Below are positions 1-12,554 of a DNA stretch of 64,000 nucleotides, piece by piece (the first letter of the stretch is position 1; each line of letters starts with the position of its first letter). The translations under genes and the position numbers were made by a program. The stretch covers positions 73,639,683 to 73,703,682 of the forward strand of contig NW_023601433.1 in NCBI RefSeq assembly GCF_014898055.3, read 5' to 3'. The notes beneath the pieces were generated by a model that was given only the letters and a program-made list of their open reading frames with translations, made no database searches and was not told where the DNA came from. The stretch is from Talpa occidentalis. Taxonomy: Eukaryota; Chordata; Mammalia; Eulipotyphla; Talpidae.

Positions 1-111
1 ACCTCATGGTAAAGAGGCATAGATAGGAGAAAGGAAGGGAGGAGGAACTGAAGCCTTTTCTTCCTCAGTCTAACACCATCCACTCCATGGTATAGAACTG
101 ATGTGCACCGG

Positions 112-280
112 GCATGTTGGCTCTGCCAGCGATAAGTTGCCAACCTCTCTAAGCCTCTTTGTCCTTATCTGAAAAATGGGAATAAAAATAGTATCTATCT
201 CATGGGACCATCACAAAAAATAAGAGATAACATATTTGGAGAGACTGTCAAGAGTGGTGTATACAAATGTCTCCTCCCCA
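112..280 (+). repeat. MIR SINE fragment
   Basis: Degraded copy with the MIR hallmark of an acceptor-like pyrimidine block, then 'tccttatctgaaaaatggg' and an AT-rich continuation. Confidence 0.5.
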
Positions 281-317
281 TCATCAACACCACCCTCACA
301 GACCAGTAACAAGATGT

Positions 318-515
318 TGAAAATTTGATCTGAGTTTAAATTCTGATCCTGCCATTTGCCAGCTCTGCGACCTGGGATGAGTCCTTCGACATCTCTGCTC
401 CTCCATTTCCTTACCTGCAGAATGAGGATGTTAATAACCACTACCTCCAAAGCACTGGGGGATTCATAAAATACTTTCTACAAGAGGCTTTGCTCAGTGG
501 CTGACACAACATTGA
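318..515 (+). repeat. MIR SINE
   Basis: Near full-length MIR order: tRNA-like head ('aaattctgatcctgcca'), 'gcgacctggga', 'ccatttccttacctgcag' and the 3' part ending near 'gctcagtggctgac'. Confidence 0.65.
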
Positions 516-1997
516 GTTCTAGGGGAATGAGGTGACTACTAGTATTTGTAACTAGGGATATTAATACCCATCTCAAAGAATGGCTCTGAAGAACAATAAG
601 GATTATGAATCATGGAGGTGCCTTGAAAGCCAAGACAGGCATTTAGCAACACTATTTTAGTCTATGAGGCAGAAACACAAGTCCAAATAGTTGAGGCAAA
701 ACAGGAGATGTTCTTGGCTCTTGTCACCTAAAGTTCTGTGATGAGAACAGGTGTAAGGTGGATCTCCAGGATGCCAGCTTCCCCTGGACATTTCTTATGT
801 CTTCATTTGCTTCCCTCTTTGCTGGTCACCTTTCTCTCAACCACCCTCTCCACAGGACAGGAGACACAGCCATGGACAGTTGAGCACTCACCTCCATGAA
901 GAAAAAAATTCACTTTGCCTCAGCCCCAAGGCAGAAATTCCAAGGAGGGCTTTGATTGGCCCTGTGAGAGACACGTGCTCATCTTTAGGCCAATCACTGC
1001 TGTCAGAGGGTGGGATATTATGATTGTCAGTTACAATGAAAAGCACATGTTAAGAGGAGGAAGTACTGATGGCTGGAGGGACAGGAGGTTGGACAAGACC
1101 AAAAGGTCTGCTTTGACTCTGCTCCACACTCACCAGTTCTGCTTCTCCCATTTGATAGTGAAAGCCATTAGGTCACAAGACTCTTTGAAGTCACAGAGCA
1201 GGAAAATCGAGCCTTGCTTCTGATGCCATGTGTCCTGGTCTCTCTGGTGCCCTGGCATCCATGCTTAGCACCTCACCTGCCTGGCCGAATTCCCCTGCAT
1301 CTTTGTCCCTGTCCATGTGTCTCTGGCACACTCACAGGATGAGCTGGAGCCTCTGTTGCCACTCCTGGACAGGTTGCTACTGCTGCCAGCCCATTCTGCT
1401 GAGTCTTGGGCTTTTCAGACATCTCAGAAGCAATCACCCACATATTTGGGGTTGGACCAAGGCAGTCTGCTTTTGTCCAGCATCATTTGCTGAATATTCC
1501 AAAAGAAATTGAACCCATATGGAGGATCCAAATTCCTCCACGCTCATCTCACCCAGGCTAGGGTTTGGCACAAAAAGGCTGAGGGCTGTGAAAAAGCTTT
1601 TCCTTCATCCAAGGGGGACAAGCGCACAGCTACCAATGCCAATGACATGACAAGTCCCCAGCCAAAGGTGCAACTGTTTTCTTCAATGTCTGAACCCACA
1701 GGGTCATAGCAGGACAAAGACTGAGGAGGAAGGGAAACAGCTATCTCCATGCCCTGGGTTGAGAGAAAGGGTGGAGAGGAACAAGAAGCATGGATTCCAG
1801 AGCTCAGTCCTCAAAAGTCAGGCCAGCCTGGCACCCATTCCCCATTCTGTCATTCTTAAGCTGAGTGGTCATGCTTTCTCATCTGAAAAACGGGGATTAA
1901 AATTATGTCAATCCCATAGGATAGTGGCTTACTAATAGCAATGAAATGGAATAAAAAAATTCAATATTGGTTGATGGTATTATTTATGCTGTTAAAA

Positions 1998-2253
1998 CCA
2001 CTGCTGCCACCATTGTCATCACACTCCCATCATCATCATCATCGCCATCATCACCATCCTCACCATCGACCTCATTACTGTCATCACCATCTACATCATC
2101 CCAATCACACCATCACCACCATCATCACTGTCATCACCAACACCACTACTACTATCAACATTATTACCATCATCACCATCACTGTCCAGATCATCATCAT
2201 CATCACCAGCACCACCAGCATCCTCACCAGCACCATCATCATCACCTTGGCTG
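1998..2253 (+). repeat. (CAT/CAC)n compound trinucleotide microsatellite
   Basis: About 255 bp of imperfect cat/cac/atc units. It produces spurious His-, Ser- and Thr-rich open frames in all three plus frames; none is a gene. Confidence 0.95.
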
Positions 2254-2394
2254 TTAGGCAAAGCCTAGTTGGTAGGCCAATGATGACTATATCCCCACTT
2301 TCTTCCTCCAGGTCACAATCACCTTTGGCCTAGAGCACTGGTAGAATCCCTTAACTCTCTCTAGTCTCTCTCCTTCCACAACCCATGATCCTAT

Positions 2395-2645
2395 TCAAAG
2401 TCCTTCTATGACGCCCACCACCCACAGAATAAATCCCAAGCCCTCACACCTGACACTGGAGCCCTTTTCCCTTCATTCCCTCTTACTTTATCACCCACAC
2501 CCTACAGTCCCAGACACATCAAATAGGTTCCTTCTCTCCAGATATGCCATGCTGTTCCCACACCCCCAGGACTATACACACCTATTCCCTCCACCCAGCA
2601 AACTCCCGGTGACCCTCCTGGGCCCAGCCCAAATGGCCCCTTCGT
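2395..2645 (+). repeat. L2 LINE fragment
   Basis: Contains the L2 3' ORF2 remnant pattern 'aataaatcccaagccct' followed by pyrimidine-rich sequence including 'gccatgctgttcccaca'. Confidence 0.45.
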
Positions 2646-3879
2646 AACAAAACTGCCTCCATTCTAGGTGGACAGCATTGCTGCAGAAAGCACCAGGCTT
2701 CTTTGTTCAAAAGAGGGATGAGCAAGAGCTGAAGAGAGGTGTTAAAGACATATTAGCATGAACAGGAATCTTTCCCAGATGTCTCAAGAAAATTCGAAGG
2801 AAACAGCTGTCTCACAAGGGAATTCAAAATTATTGATCTCTCACCCCATGGAGGGGATTGTACCCTACCTGCCCAGACACCTGCAGGCTTGATGTTCCAG
2901 GTAGGGAGCCCCACCATCCCCTCTGAGTAGAGCAGGGTGTTCGCCATTATGGCTGAAGTTGCATCATTTATCCTCAGAAGCAGACATTCCTAGTTCAAAT
3001 CCTGATCCCACCCTTCGCTGTCTACTTGAAGGACTCTGTTTCCTCAACTACATAATGGTTGGTTGTAAGGACCTCAGGGAACACTTCCTATCCAAAGTGA
3101 GCAGGGAGACTCGGCTGTGAACTGAATCTGGCAGCCCTGTGTTCCATCTGGCAGACCTGCTCCCTTCAAATGAAAACAGGAGCTATCCTGCCGGTTTGCT
3201 GGAAGCTTCTACTCTGCTTGCTGTGAGTATACTTTGTGCCTCAGTGTGGATAATGTCCTTCTCCTTGCACTGGCTCTTAAGGGTGCTCTCTAAACATAAA
3301 GTCTGCCACCGAGGAAGCCTCGGCAAACACTACCTTTATCTGCTCTCCCCCAAGAGTCCAGTTGCCTCTGCCGGGAGAAGGGGGTGGAGAGGAAGCCCAG
3401 GAAAGCTAGAAGCTTGGAGGGGCCACCCGTAATGCCCATGAGCTCCTTGATGCTTCTTTGAAGTTGTAGCCTATGTGAACAAGCATGTGACTGGAACCTT
3501 TAAAAAAGGGACTTGAGATAAAATGCAAATGGCACAGGAAAAAGAGCTGCAGATAGTACATAACTCCAGAAGAGTGCTATGCTGGCCCTTGCCTGGGTCC
3601 CACATCAGCACCCTTCATGCCCCCCTTCACCTGGGCCCATTTGGCCCACTGTACCCCTCAAGTGTCCCAGAAGTTCTGCCAAGCAGAATGTCCAGCTGCC
3701 TTCCCGAGCAGAGAAAAGGAGGAGGAGAACAGAGCTGCCTGTTGCCTCTCGGCCTCAAATCACCTTCTGGGGTCAGGCCCTACCCTGGGACCACCATGTG
3801 GGTGTGGCCTCTCTGCCCAGGGAGGCTCAGTGCCTTTGGAAGGCCTCTAAGTGGTGCTTGCCTGCCTCACTGGCTCGCC

Positions 3880-4245
3880 TCCTGCCACCCTTTCCTCTCT
3901 ACTTCTGCTCTAGACCCCTTGCTGTCTTTGTTCACATCGAGTTCTTCCTGCCTCAGGGCCTTTGCACTTGCAAGTTCCTCTTCTTGAAGACACTTTCAAA
4001 TCTCACGTCTTCCAAAGAACGCTGATCACACAATATACGATAATCCCAATCTACTGTTCCTTATTAGAGTACTCGGTTCATGGCCTTCACAATTGCTTTC
4101 ACAGCTAGTCACGATGTTTTGTTTTGTGTTTACTTGTTAGTTAGCAGGTCCAAGTCGGATTATTCATCAGTGTCCCCCAGGACCTAGCACCACCACACAG
4201 CTATACTCAAATACTTGTGGGATAAAGGAATGGAATGTTCCTTGT
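3880..4245 (+). repeat. L2 LINE 3' end
   Basis: Contains 'cctcagggcctttgcactt' and, further on, the terminal L2 pattern 'ccccaggacctagca' with 'caaatacttgtgggat'. Confidence 0.6.
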
Positions 4246-4382
4246 TTAGGAACTTAAAGCAACAAACAAAAAAAGGACCATTCAAGTAGTTATGCGAGGA
4301 TGAGCAGGAGTTCCCCAGGTGAGGGGAGAAGTAAAGGTGGTAGAAAGAGCAGAGATAAGAGCATGCAGGCCTGAGGCAGTGT

Positions 4383-4555
4383 GACCTGGCGGTTCAGCAC
4401 CTATGGGTGAGCAGCAAATAGCCTGGTTCCCCCATTCACAGTGACTTTGGGAGACTTGCTTCAGCTCTCTGAGCTCAGTTTCCGCTAGGATGACAGGGTT
4501 GGTGAGGATTTGGTGAGAAGATGCTCAGGCCTGGCACAGCAGAGGACATTCTATC
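4383..4555 (+). repeat. MIR SINE
   Basis: MIR core and 3' pattern: 'gactttgggagacttgctt', 'ctctgagctcagtttcc', then 'ggtgaggatttggtgag' and 'caggcctggcacagcag'. Confidence 0.6.
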
Positions 4556-5164
4556 AGTTGGATAAACATAGCAGGTCATGTTTTAATGCAGGGACTTGGT
4601 TGAAGAAGGGGAGGAAATGAGGGGGAAGGTGAGGGAGAGGGGAGCAGAGGAAAAAGAAAAAAGAGAGGGAGGAGGGAGAGAGGAAAGTCTGACACATCCA
4701 TTCCATGCAGCACGGCTGTCGGGACTCCATGCTCCTTGCAGAGGGCCAAGTTCCAAGGAGAAGTCTTGACTGGGGGGCCCATACCAAGAATTGACCAGGG
4801 TGGGGGTGGCATTTGGAGTCACATGACGGCTAAGCATCTCCTTTGGGGGGTCTGGCTCAACTTACATCTTTGCCTTCACCTTTTCTTTGAGAAGCTACTC
4901 TTTGCCAGTTTCCCCAAGAAGGCTTCTCTAAATGCTAAGCCATAGCCCACGCTTTGGCCTCTTTGGGAGTGCCCGCACTCTGCTTACTGAAATTCTCAGT
5001 GGATTCACAGCCCATCTCTGAGGACACCTCAGTCTGACACTATCAGTAATACCCGACCTTTTGTCCACTTATTAAGGGTGATGATCAGAGTCAGGGCCTC
5101 CTGTCTGGAAAGTTCTAGACAGTGTATCTAGGCTTAGAGGGCCCTGACCACCAGATTAGAAGAT

Positions 5165-5245
5165 CTTCAAGGACTGGGGTCAGGTCAGTGCTGCCCTGCA
5201 CACAGCAGATAGTCAGCAAACATTGGTTGAATTCATAAATAAGCC
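5165..5245 (+). repeat. L2 LINE 3' terminus
   Basis: Terminal pattern 'cacacagcagatagtcag' followed by 'caaacattggttgaattc'. Confidence 0.55.
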
Positions 5246-5678
5246 AGTATTTCACTGGCCTCTGTAAACTCAAACCCACTTCTGCTCCTTACCAGCACCT
5301 CCCCACGAGACATCTGACCTCCAATCCAATAACAAAACAGGCCCAAGGAGACCTGTGAGCATATTGCCCACAGGGATGGTCCTCCATCCCCATCCCAAGC
5401 TGGACTGCTCATCTGCTGCTCATCTGGGTCCCTGGCCTTCTCTGGGCCTCAGTTTCCCCATATGAACAGGAAGAAGGGCCCCTGGAATTGAGCCAGCTTG
5501 TGCAGTCCACAGGACCCATCATTCCTCAGGGTCCCATACCTGGTTTAATACTGTGCTGTACCACATTAAAATTCTTGCTAATTTTATCTTCAAACTTGTG
5601 TTTTGTAAGTGACATCCCATGGGAACATTGACAGATCCGTCGCTGTTTCTTACTGCCTCATTCTCTGTGGCTTTCTAG

Positions 5679-5745
5679 ATGCCTCGTGGGTGCAGAACTC
5701 CAATGGGCCCGCTGTGAGCAGGAGGTTAGCAAGATCAAGTACAAG
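5679..5745 (+). other. Exon-like module of unknown origin
   Basis: 67 bp between a good acceptor (pyrimidine-rich, ending ctttctag) and a perfect consensus donor (AAG|gtaagc). One frame is open throughout and ends LQWARCEQEVSKIKYK, which looks protein-like, but I do not recognise it. The other frame beginning with ATG stops early. No partner exon was identified. It may be an exon of an unannotated transcript or a chance pseudo-exon. Confidence 0.25.
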
Positions 5746-6779
5746 GTAAGCAGTTTGCATCAAAGATTGATTAAGCGGGGCTGCCGCCAGCCCTGAGAAA
5801 CCACTCTTTCCACCCAAACTTACTTCAATTGCAGAAAGGAGGTGATGGGGTTTGAAGAAATAGAGGCAGCCAAGAAATCTTCTAGTGTCCTTCGTCATTC
5901 ATGTTTGCCTATGATGGCTTAGAAGGAAAGGAAAGACAGGGTGGCACGAGCCCTCTCCCTTCCTGTCTTCACTCTTGGCAAGCAGAAGGTAGCGTGTTGG
6001 TAGATGGAAATGCACCAAGAAGTGAAACAAAAACAGTTACAGAAATGAAATGCATGTGCATGTATGAACTGCAAATACAAATTGTGTCATTTTGGTGATC
6101 ACACACATGAATTAAATGCTCCTCCATTTGAACTTAAAACTGGCACTGGACTATACGAAGAGTGATGCAATTGATGCTAATAATTTAAAATTTCAATTTG
6201 TCTTTACTTAGAACTACATTAAATAGCAAATTAAAAAAACATTAAAAATCAAGGTCTTGGGAGAAAAGGAAAAGCTTTATATTTTAGTTGCCCTTTATTG
6301 CCTTTTTTTTCCCGGGCGTTTAGAACAAGGGGCCTGCATTTTCATTTTGCACTGGGCCCCAAAAATTATGTAGCTAGCTTACCCTGGCAAACAGTCTAGC
6401 CGAGCTGAATCTGACCTTATTGTCCACAGAAATTTGTCCTCCATCTCAACCCCAGGCTGGCCTGGCCACCTCCCCACTATTAAGGGTGAGCACTCAGCAG
6501 GACAGAGCAGCTGGGGGTTTGGGGGAGTCTCTCAACCTGGGGCTCTCCACCTGGTCCAGAGGTCAGCATTCTAGACCCCATATCTGAAGGACCAAATCAG
6601 AGGGTCTGGATGGGGACCTGTGCCTCTGCAGTATTTGCACCCCCTCCCCACACCCCAAAGGATGCAGCTGCTGACCAAATGAGGAAAACCCAAGTGCAAA
6701 CCCTAGAGAGAAAAATCCCTTTCCCAAGCTTGCACGGTTGCAGATGCCTTCCACATCCAGCAGTTCCGTTGTTTAGTCC

Positions 6780-6890
6780 TTCTTAAGACCTCATAGAACC
6801 CATTTTATAGATGAAGAAATTGAGGCCCCAGAGGCCTCAGGTCTCATAGTCAGCAAGGGGTCCAACAGGATTCAAACCCAATGCAGCCAG
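6780..6890 (-). repeat. MIR SINE
   Basis: Reverse-orientation signature 'cattttatagatgaagaa', 'attgaggcccca', and 'ggattcaaaccca' in order. Confidence 0.65.
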
Positions 6891-7294
6891 GACTCCAGAG
6901 ACCCACACAGGCTTTCCCAGTCCCAGGTGGAGCCAGACTCTGGGGGACCACAGACAACTCCCGCCCCAACTTGCCCAGCTGTGGGTGCCAGTGGTGAGTC
7001 ACTTCATGGACAGCCTGTTCCCTCACATTCAAACTGGTCATGACCATGGCGTCCACTTCAGGAGCCCTTCACTGCCCCAAGGCCACATCAACATTGAATG
7101 CAACACAGGGAAATGCTATAAGGAAACCTGGGTGTTGGAGATGGAAAACCTTGACTCCCTCACCTGTCAGTGAGGTTTGATGACTCCACAGGCCCCCAGA
7201 TACATGTAGACACAGGTGTAGACATCACCCCACGCACACACACAAAATCCCATGAGAGCTCCGTGGGGCTTTACTCTGCACCTCTGGGCCCCCC

Positions 7295-7365
7295 GAGCAT
7301 GAAGCAGTGTCTGGCACGTAACAGATGCTCAGTAAGTATTTGCTGAGTGGATGGATGAATTCATT
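7295..7365 (+). repeat. L2 LINE 3' terminus
   Basis: 'cagtgtctggcacgtaac' then 'atgctcagtaagtatttg' and a tggatggatg-like end, the standard L2 3' end. Confidence 0.65.
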
Positions 7366-7419
7366 TGTGCTTTCATTTCAACCCCATACATTTTAAAAGT
7401 TATAGGAAATAACCAGTCA

Positions 7420-7545
7420 CCATGGACTCACATCGTCCTCCAATTACCCCCATTTCACAGATGGGTAAAGCCTCCACAGAGGCAGGGGCCTCAGGACGGT
7501 GCAGAGGTTTGCATAGAAGAAGCATGATTTGAAACTGGTCCCCAG
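7420..7545 (-). repeat. MIR SINE fragment
   Basis: 'ccccatttcacagatgggt' and following purine-rich block in reverse MIR order. Confidence 0.45.
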
Positions 7546-8209
7546 GAACTCCAGCCTTGCCAGCACGTCTCAGTCCCTCTGGCCTATACCCTCCCCTCCC
7601 CCTTCCACCTGGCCTCAGCATCTCAAGGAGTCCTTTGTCCTTTGAGGAGCTCAGAGCTCCTGAGGCGTCCTCCTTGGAACAAAGGCGTGGAGGAGTGGGG
7701 GCTGCTTGGGGTGGCTGGTGGGGGCTCCAGAGGCCCCAGAAGAATGTGCTCCTTTGGGAATGACTCCATGGGGTCAGTCTCCTCCAGCCCAAAGGAGGGG
7801 GCTGTAGTAGTGGGGACAAAGTCTGCAGCCACGGCACATAGTGGCACTGGCAGGGCAGTCCTGGAAGTCCTCCAGCTCCCTCACCAGCTCCTGTCCCAGG
7901 GCTGGTGGACCTGAGGGCTCCAGCCCCAACAAGGGGGTCTGAGAAGCAGGCATTCTCACCACTCGCTGGAGGGCAGGAGGAGAGACCACCAAGAGCCCAG
8001 TACTGACCATATATTAGGAGAGTAGGGGGTTGGGAGGAGGGGGCAGGGAACATGAAAATCAGCCTCCCTAGCCTCTTTTCACCCTCTTATCAAAAAGCAG
8101 CCAAAGATGCTTTGCACAGCCTCTGCCCTGGGCGGGGACAGAGCATTTATCCAGTGATGACTGCATCCAGGGCACAGAGTCAGGCAGGGAGAACAACACA
8201 AATCTGGCC

Positions 8210-8570
8210 CTTTAAACCTGAGAGACCCACATTGGACCTATGCCTTGCCACGGGCAAGCTATGTAACCTCAGGTAAGTGGCTATGCCTCTTTGAGTTTCA
8301 TTTGTATCACCCAGTGGGGACTGAACCTTCTTGGTCTGTGCCGAGCATGACTGAATCCTCACAGTCCTGGGAAGGGGAACTACCAGGCTGTCCAGGTGAC
8401 CTTGGTCAAATGGCTTCACGTCGCCACAGCTCAGCCTCCTCCTCTGGAAAATGGGATTCATAATAGGGCCCCCGCATCCTCTGCCGTTAATATAACTCAT
8501 CAGTGCAAGCAAAATGCTTAGATGAGGCCCCTGCATATAGCAACTATCACGTGGGTGTTTCATATTATTA
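8210..8570 (+). repeat. Two adjacent MIR SINEs
   Basis: First copy (8,210-8,375) shows 'gggcaagctatgtaacctc'. Second (8,380-8,570) shows 'gtgaccttggtcaaatggc', 'cctctggaaaatgggat' and the 3' part. Both are in the same orientation. Confidence 0.6.
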
Positions 8571-8644
8571 TTAGCTAATAAAATAAATAATTCTATTTTG
8601 TAAAGTGAGAAACTGTGGCACATAATGCCCTCAACAGCAGCTGA

Positions 8645-8805
8645 CAGGCACTGAATGTTTGCTCAGAGCAGCCCCTTGTGAACTTTTAACTGCATTTAAT
8701 CCTATATCTCTACGCAGTGATGCTAAATTTGACCCCATTTTGCAGATGAGGAAACTGAAGCTTGGAGAGCAGCTGCCCAGCCAGTAAGCAGGGTTGAGAG
8801 CTGAT
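8645..8805 (-). repeat. MIR SINE
   Basis: Clear reverse copy: 'ccattttgcagatgaggaa', 'actgaagcttggagagc', then the head. Confidence 0.75.
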
Positions 8806-10234
8806 GGGATGTTGCCACGTAGCTTCTACCTTTCCCTCTCGCCTCGCATATGATAGAGCAGAGCTAACACCCCTGCCCGCAAAGGCCATCGGGGTAATTC
8901 CAGACTTAGGTTCCATTTTCTTCTGGGTCCCCACACTCTCTCGAAAAGTAAGGTGGCCACAGATAAAAACACAGCCCACCAACATCTTAACTGCAGTCCT
9001 TTGAGTCCCTGAGCTAAGAGCCTCTCCGCTCATCCACTCTGGGAATCTGAGACCCACCGCTTCCAGAAACCTTCCTCCTCTTCACACATACATAGCCCAG
9101 ATGACCCCTGACCCAGAATGACTTTAAAAAGCTCCCACTGGAAGCTCTGAGGGGTCCTAAAAGGACATGAGGACATGACATCTTTACTTCTCCACTACCT
9201 TTCTTCTCCTTTCTCTCCCAAGAGCTGACCCATCACTGACTGACAGGGACCCTCCCTGGCTGGAAATGCCTTATAAACTTGCTGTGGGTTGAGGTTTCTG
9301 AGAACTTGCAGTCATGGGTTACCTGAAGCCTGTGGTTCAAGGAGTGAAGATGAAGCATCACAGATGTGATCCGGGGGCCTTGGTCACCTCACTCTTGTCA
9401 CTGCAAGAACCACTGGTGCCACTCCACTGTAATGAAGAAAGAATTGAGACCCAAACTAGTATCTCTCAAAAAAGAGTTAAAATTTTCTACCATATTCAGC
9501 CCATAATCTTTCTCTGGAGAATGAGATTCTACTAAGGTTGCAAAATGGAAATTCACTTGGCGTCTGACCACCATGGATTCGTGGCATATCTCCCCTTGTC
9601 TGTTGTGGGCTGAACAAGCTGCCACCCCACTAATCTGAATAGGGCCAGGTCACCAGTCACTGACAATGGCCCTGGAATTGTCAGCACCAGCTGAAGGAGG
9701 GAGCCACTCTGGGGTGTGCAGTACAATCTGGATAAGATGGTATTTCTAATGTGGAAAGGCTGAACTTCCAGGTACACTGCCTGCTGCTGGAGACTCCCCT
9801 GGCCCTCCCCAGGGCTGACATGGCCCCCAGGGCTGAAGCCTCAATATTGCATGTTCCACCCACCCCCAATGATCTGCCCATCTGTGTTCTTTTCAGTTCC
9901 TGTGCCCTCTGAAACTTGAATTCATTCACTCATTCATCTCACACCAACCTGAAGTCTCCCAAATGCCCACACCCAATACTCATCATTCTTTCACCTTTCT
10001 TCCCATCCTTGGGTACTGAATATGATCATACACCACTATTGCTTTGAACAGGAGACCTTTAAATGTTAAAGAGATCTTTAAGCTCCTCCAAATTAAAGTG
10101 AATATAGAGTCCTCAACTTTAAAACCTTATATTCTGACAAGTATGCCATTGCATATAGAAAGAAAACCTTGGCAGCTAAAGGGAAGAAATACAACACAAT
10201 ATTGGTCAAATTAGGGTTGATTTATATGCTGGGA

Positions 10235-10465
10235 TGAATAGGATGAACTCCTATTCATCCTTCAAAACCCCACCTGGACATAACCCACTGGAGGAAGCCT
10301 TCCTCAAGCCTCCCATTGGGGTTCATGAATCTAAGAAAGTGACAGCCATCCTTTGTATTACTGTGAGTTACTGGGCATAGTCTCCTCACTTTTGACTATA
10401 AACCTAATTATCTATCTTTTCTTCCATTCTCTCCCTTTGTATTCTGTGAGTATTTTAAGGATAGG
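10235..10465 (+). repeat. L2 LINE fragment
   Basis: L2 3' pattern 'cctattcatccttcaaaac', 'ggaggaagccttcctcaag', continuing to 'gtattctgtgagtattt'. Confidence 0.5.
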
Positions 10466-10474
10466 GTAAGCCTT

Positions 10475-10755
10475 GATGTCAGTCACAGCTGGGCTCAAAA
10501 CTTCTCTCTAAGTGTACATCCTTGGGCATGTCATCTCCCTGAGCCTGTTTCCTCTTGGCAAAACAGGGATGATGCTGACCTGGCACAAGTTTGTTGTGAG
10601 AATAAAGTGTATAAAGTGCATCGTATAGTGTATAAAGTGCATAAAGTGTATAAAGTGCATTGTACAAAGTTTAGTCCTGAGTTCATGACAGTTTTATTAC
10701 TTGAATCCTAGTTGCGTGGCACGTAGCAGGAGTTCAGTAACTTTGTTTATTAAGT
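10475..10755 (+). repeat. MIR SINE with internal tandem expansion
   Basis: MIR head and core ('ccttgggcatgtcatctcc', 'agcctgtttcctcttgg'), then at about 10,606-10,670 a local tandem array of gtataaagtgcat-like units replaces the usual 3' part. The end is 'cacgtagcaggagttcag'. Confidence 0.65.
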
Positions 10756-12109
10756 TAAAACAAAACAGTTTGAATTCCCTACCCATGTCCTCTGGTTTTT
10801 GTAAGGAATAGGGACCCACATCTCTGACTTTCAGTGAAGCAAATCTCTCTCCTGGGCACTCGCTCTGCAGGTGGATCTTGAGGAATTCTTGCAGGAGAAT
10901 GCTTTCCCTAATTCAGTGCAACCTGGGAAGTTTGTCCTGCCTGATGTCAACAGGAGAGTCACCCAGGCATTTAAAGGGACCTAGCTCCATCTGCTCCCCC
11001 TCTGTGCCCAGTGCTGATCTCAGTTGTCTGACAGAAATAGGCTCTGTACTTCCAGCCGCTGACAAAAATGAGGCTCAGAAAAAGGACATTGTCCTGGAGT
11101 CCAGGTGATGCAAGAGTCCGCTTGGAGTCCAGACTCAACATCAAAGCATTGGGTGATAATCTTCCAAAATGTGTCCTTTTCTTCTGAGATGGAGAATTTT
11201 CTGGAAGTAATTAAACTTTGGACCAGTTTAATGCCAGGCAGGGTTAAGGAGAGGGGATTCCATTAACATGCTGTGTCCATATGGTGCTTGCAGGGTGGAG
11301 TCCCAGCAGAGATCTCTGTGGAATGGTGTGCTGTTCATCTCCACACTGATGAGACCACGCTTCAGTGAATCTGCTGTTGCCACCTCTGTCTCTTGCTTCA
11401 AATTGGTGTTGGATCCACCTACAGTAGCACCTTGAGAAAAGGTCATTGTGCCTGTTACAATGATGGGGAAAGTGAGCTTGAAGGGTCTGACTCAGCAGCA
11501 GTCTAGCAAGAGGCCTATAACCTGGAGATAACAAGAGTCCTTAAGAATTTCTGTGTCATGGGTCTGTGGACTATACTTTGAGAAACACTGAGAGGTAGTG
11601 GTGTGAAAGGAAGAAGCAGGGATGGTTTCTCAGCAGCCCTAAGCCTGTGGCTCCAAGTGGCAGCGTGAAGCTCCTGCCCAAAGGGTGGCCAGTGGGCAGT
11701 CAGAGATTTTACAGGCCCTGGACCCGAGTAGTCCTCACTGCAATCTTCAAACTCAATATTATTTGCTCTATTTTAGAGACAAGAAAATGGAGGTGGAGAT
11801 AAACTACTTGCCCACAGCCCTTGGCTATAATCAGAGGAAGCACATCCCACCCAGAACAACCTGATGCCAGGGTGTCGTTAGAAGTGATACAAGCTGACGA
11901 AGCAATGACAGTTTCAGGGTACGAAGACCTCCTCCTTGTGGAATCCAACAACCCTGCAAGTTAGACCCATCCCAGAGAAACTGCCTAATTGGCAGGAAGT
12001 TAGAGTTCACAGGCATCTGAAACTTAACTCTTGACCCAAAACCGTCATCTGGGTGGTCTCCCCTTAATCCCTCCTTCCTGCACTAATACCAGTGGTCTAG
12101 TACCTGGGC

Positions 12110-12312
12110 AGGGGTGGGGAAGGGGGTGTTATGTCCCCCAAGGGATACTGAGCCATGTTTCTGATTGTCACCAAGGAGGCGGGGAGGGAAAGAGGTGGTG
12201 CTGGCACACAGTGGGTAGATGATGCTAAACATCCTACAACGCACAGGACTTCCCTCCCACCGACACCACAAAGAACTACCCAACCCAAATATCAGTGCTG
12301 CCTGTGGTGAGG
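12110..12312 (+). mobile_element. MER20-like hAT DNA transposon fossil
   Basis: Shows MER20 blocks in order: 'tgtcccccaagggatac', 'tttctgattgtcacca', 'cacagtgggtaga', 'gctaaacatcctacaacg', 'cacaggact' and 'caaagaactaccca'. It lies about 200-400 bp past the MN1 polyadenylation signal. Non-autonomous, no coding capacity. Confidence 0.6.
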
Positions 12313-12390
12313 AATTCTGAGATGACCCAACAGGATAGCATCAGGCATCAACACACATATGCACATGAACACACGTGCATGCACACGCAT

Positions 12391-12414
12391 ACACACACAC
12401 ACACACACACACAC
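12391..12414 (+). repeat. (AC)n microsatellite
   Basis: Pure AC dinucleotide run just past the MN1 3' end, GT-rich on the transcript strand. Confidence 0.9.
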
Positions 12415-12526
12415 TGAGCATCCAGACCTACACTCCCATCCTCTGTGGACCCATGGAAAAGGGGGAGCAGGTGGGGGGAAAGCAAGCCCCACCCACAAAT
12501 GTACCACAGTCACCATTAACGTCATA

Positions 12527-12532
12527 TTTATT
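12527..12532 (-). terminator. MN1: MN1 canonical polyadenylation signal AATAAA
   Basis: The plus strand reads tttatt, giving AATAAA on the minus strand about 2.83 kb after the stop codon. Downstream, towards lower coordinates, lies a (CA)n tract that reads as GT-rich on the minus strand, a plausible downstream element though somewhat distant. This is the most distal good signal before MN1-like unique sequence gives way to a MER20-like repeat. Confidence 0.7.
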
Positions 12533-12554
12533 GTTATTTAGCTGCTCAGGAAAA

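Larger units (their letters stand above)
1..12110. other. Intergenic region downstream of MN1
   Basis: No convincing gene was found. Short open frames occur on both strands but lack conserved composition, start context or family similarity. The region holds old MIR and L2 fragments (listed separately), a CAT/CAC microsatellite, a GA-rich stretch (about 4,600-4,685) and one exon-like segment at 5,679-5,745. In human the DNA beyond the MN1 3' end is a gene desert, which agrees. Confidence 0.7.

Noticed and set aside
1941..2333. His/Thr-rich and Ser-rich open frames
   Set aside because: Translation of a CAT/CAC microsatellite; a CRISPR-like array was also considered but there are no spacers of uniform length.
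7400..8053. 217-codon minus-strand open frame
   Set aside because: Overlaps a MIR fragment, Pro/Gly-rich by base composition and with no family resemblance or splice context.
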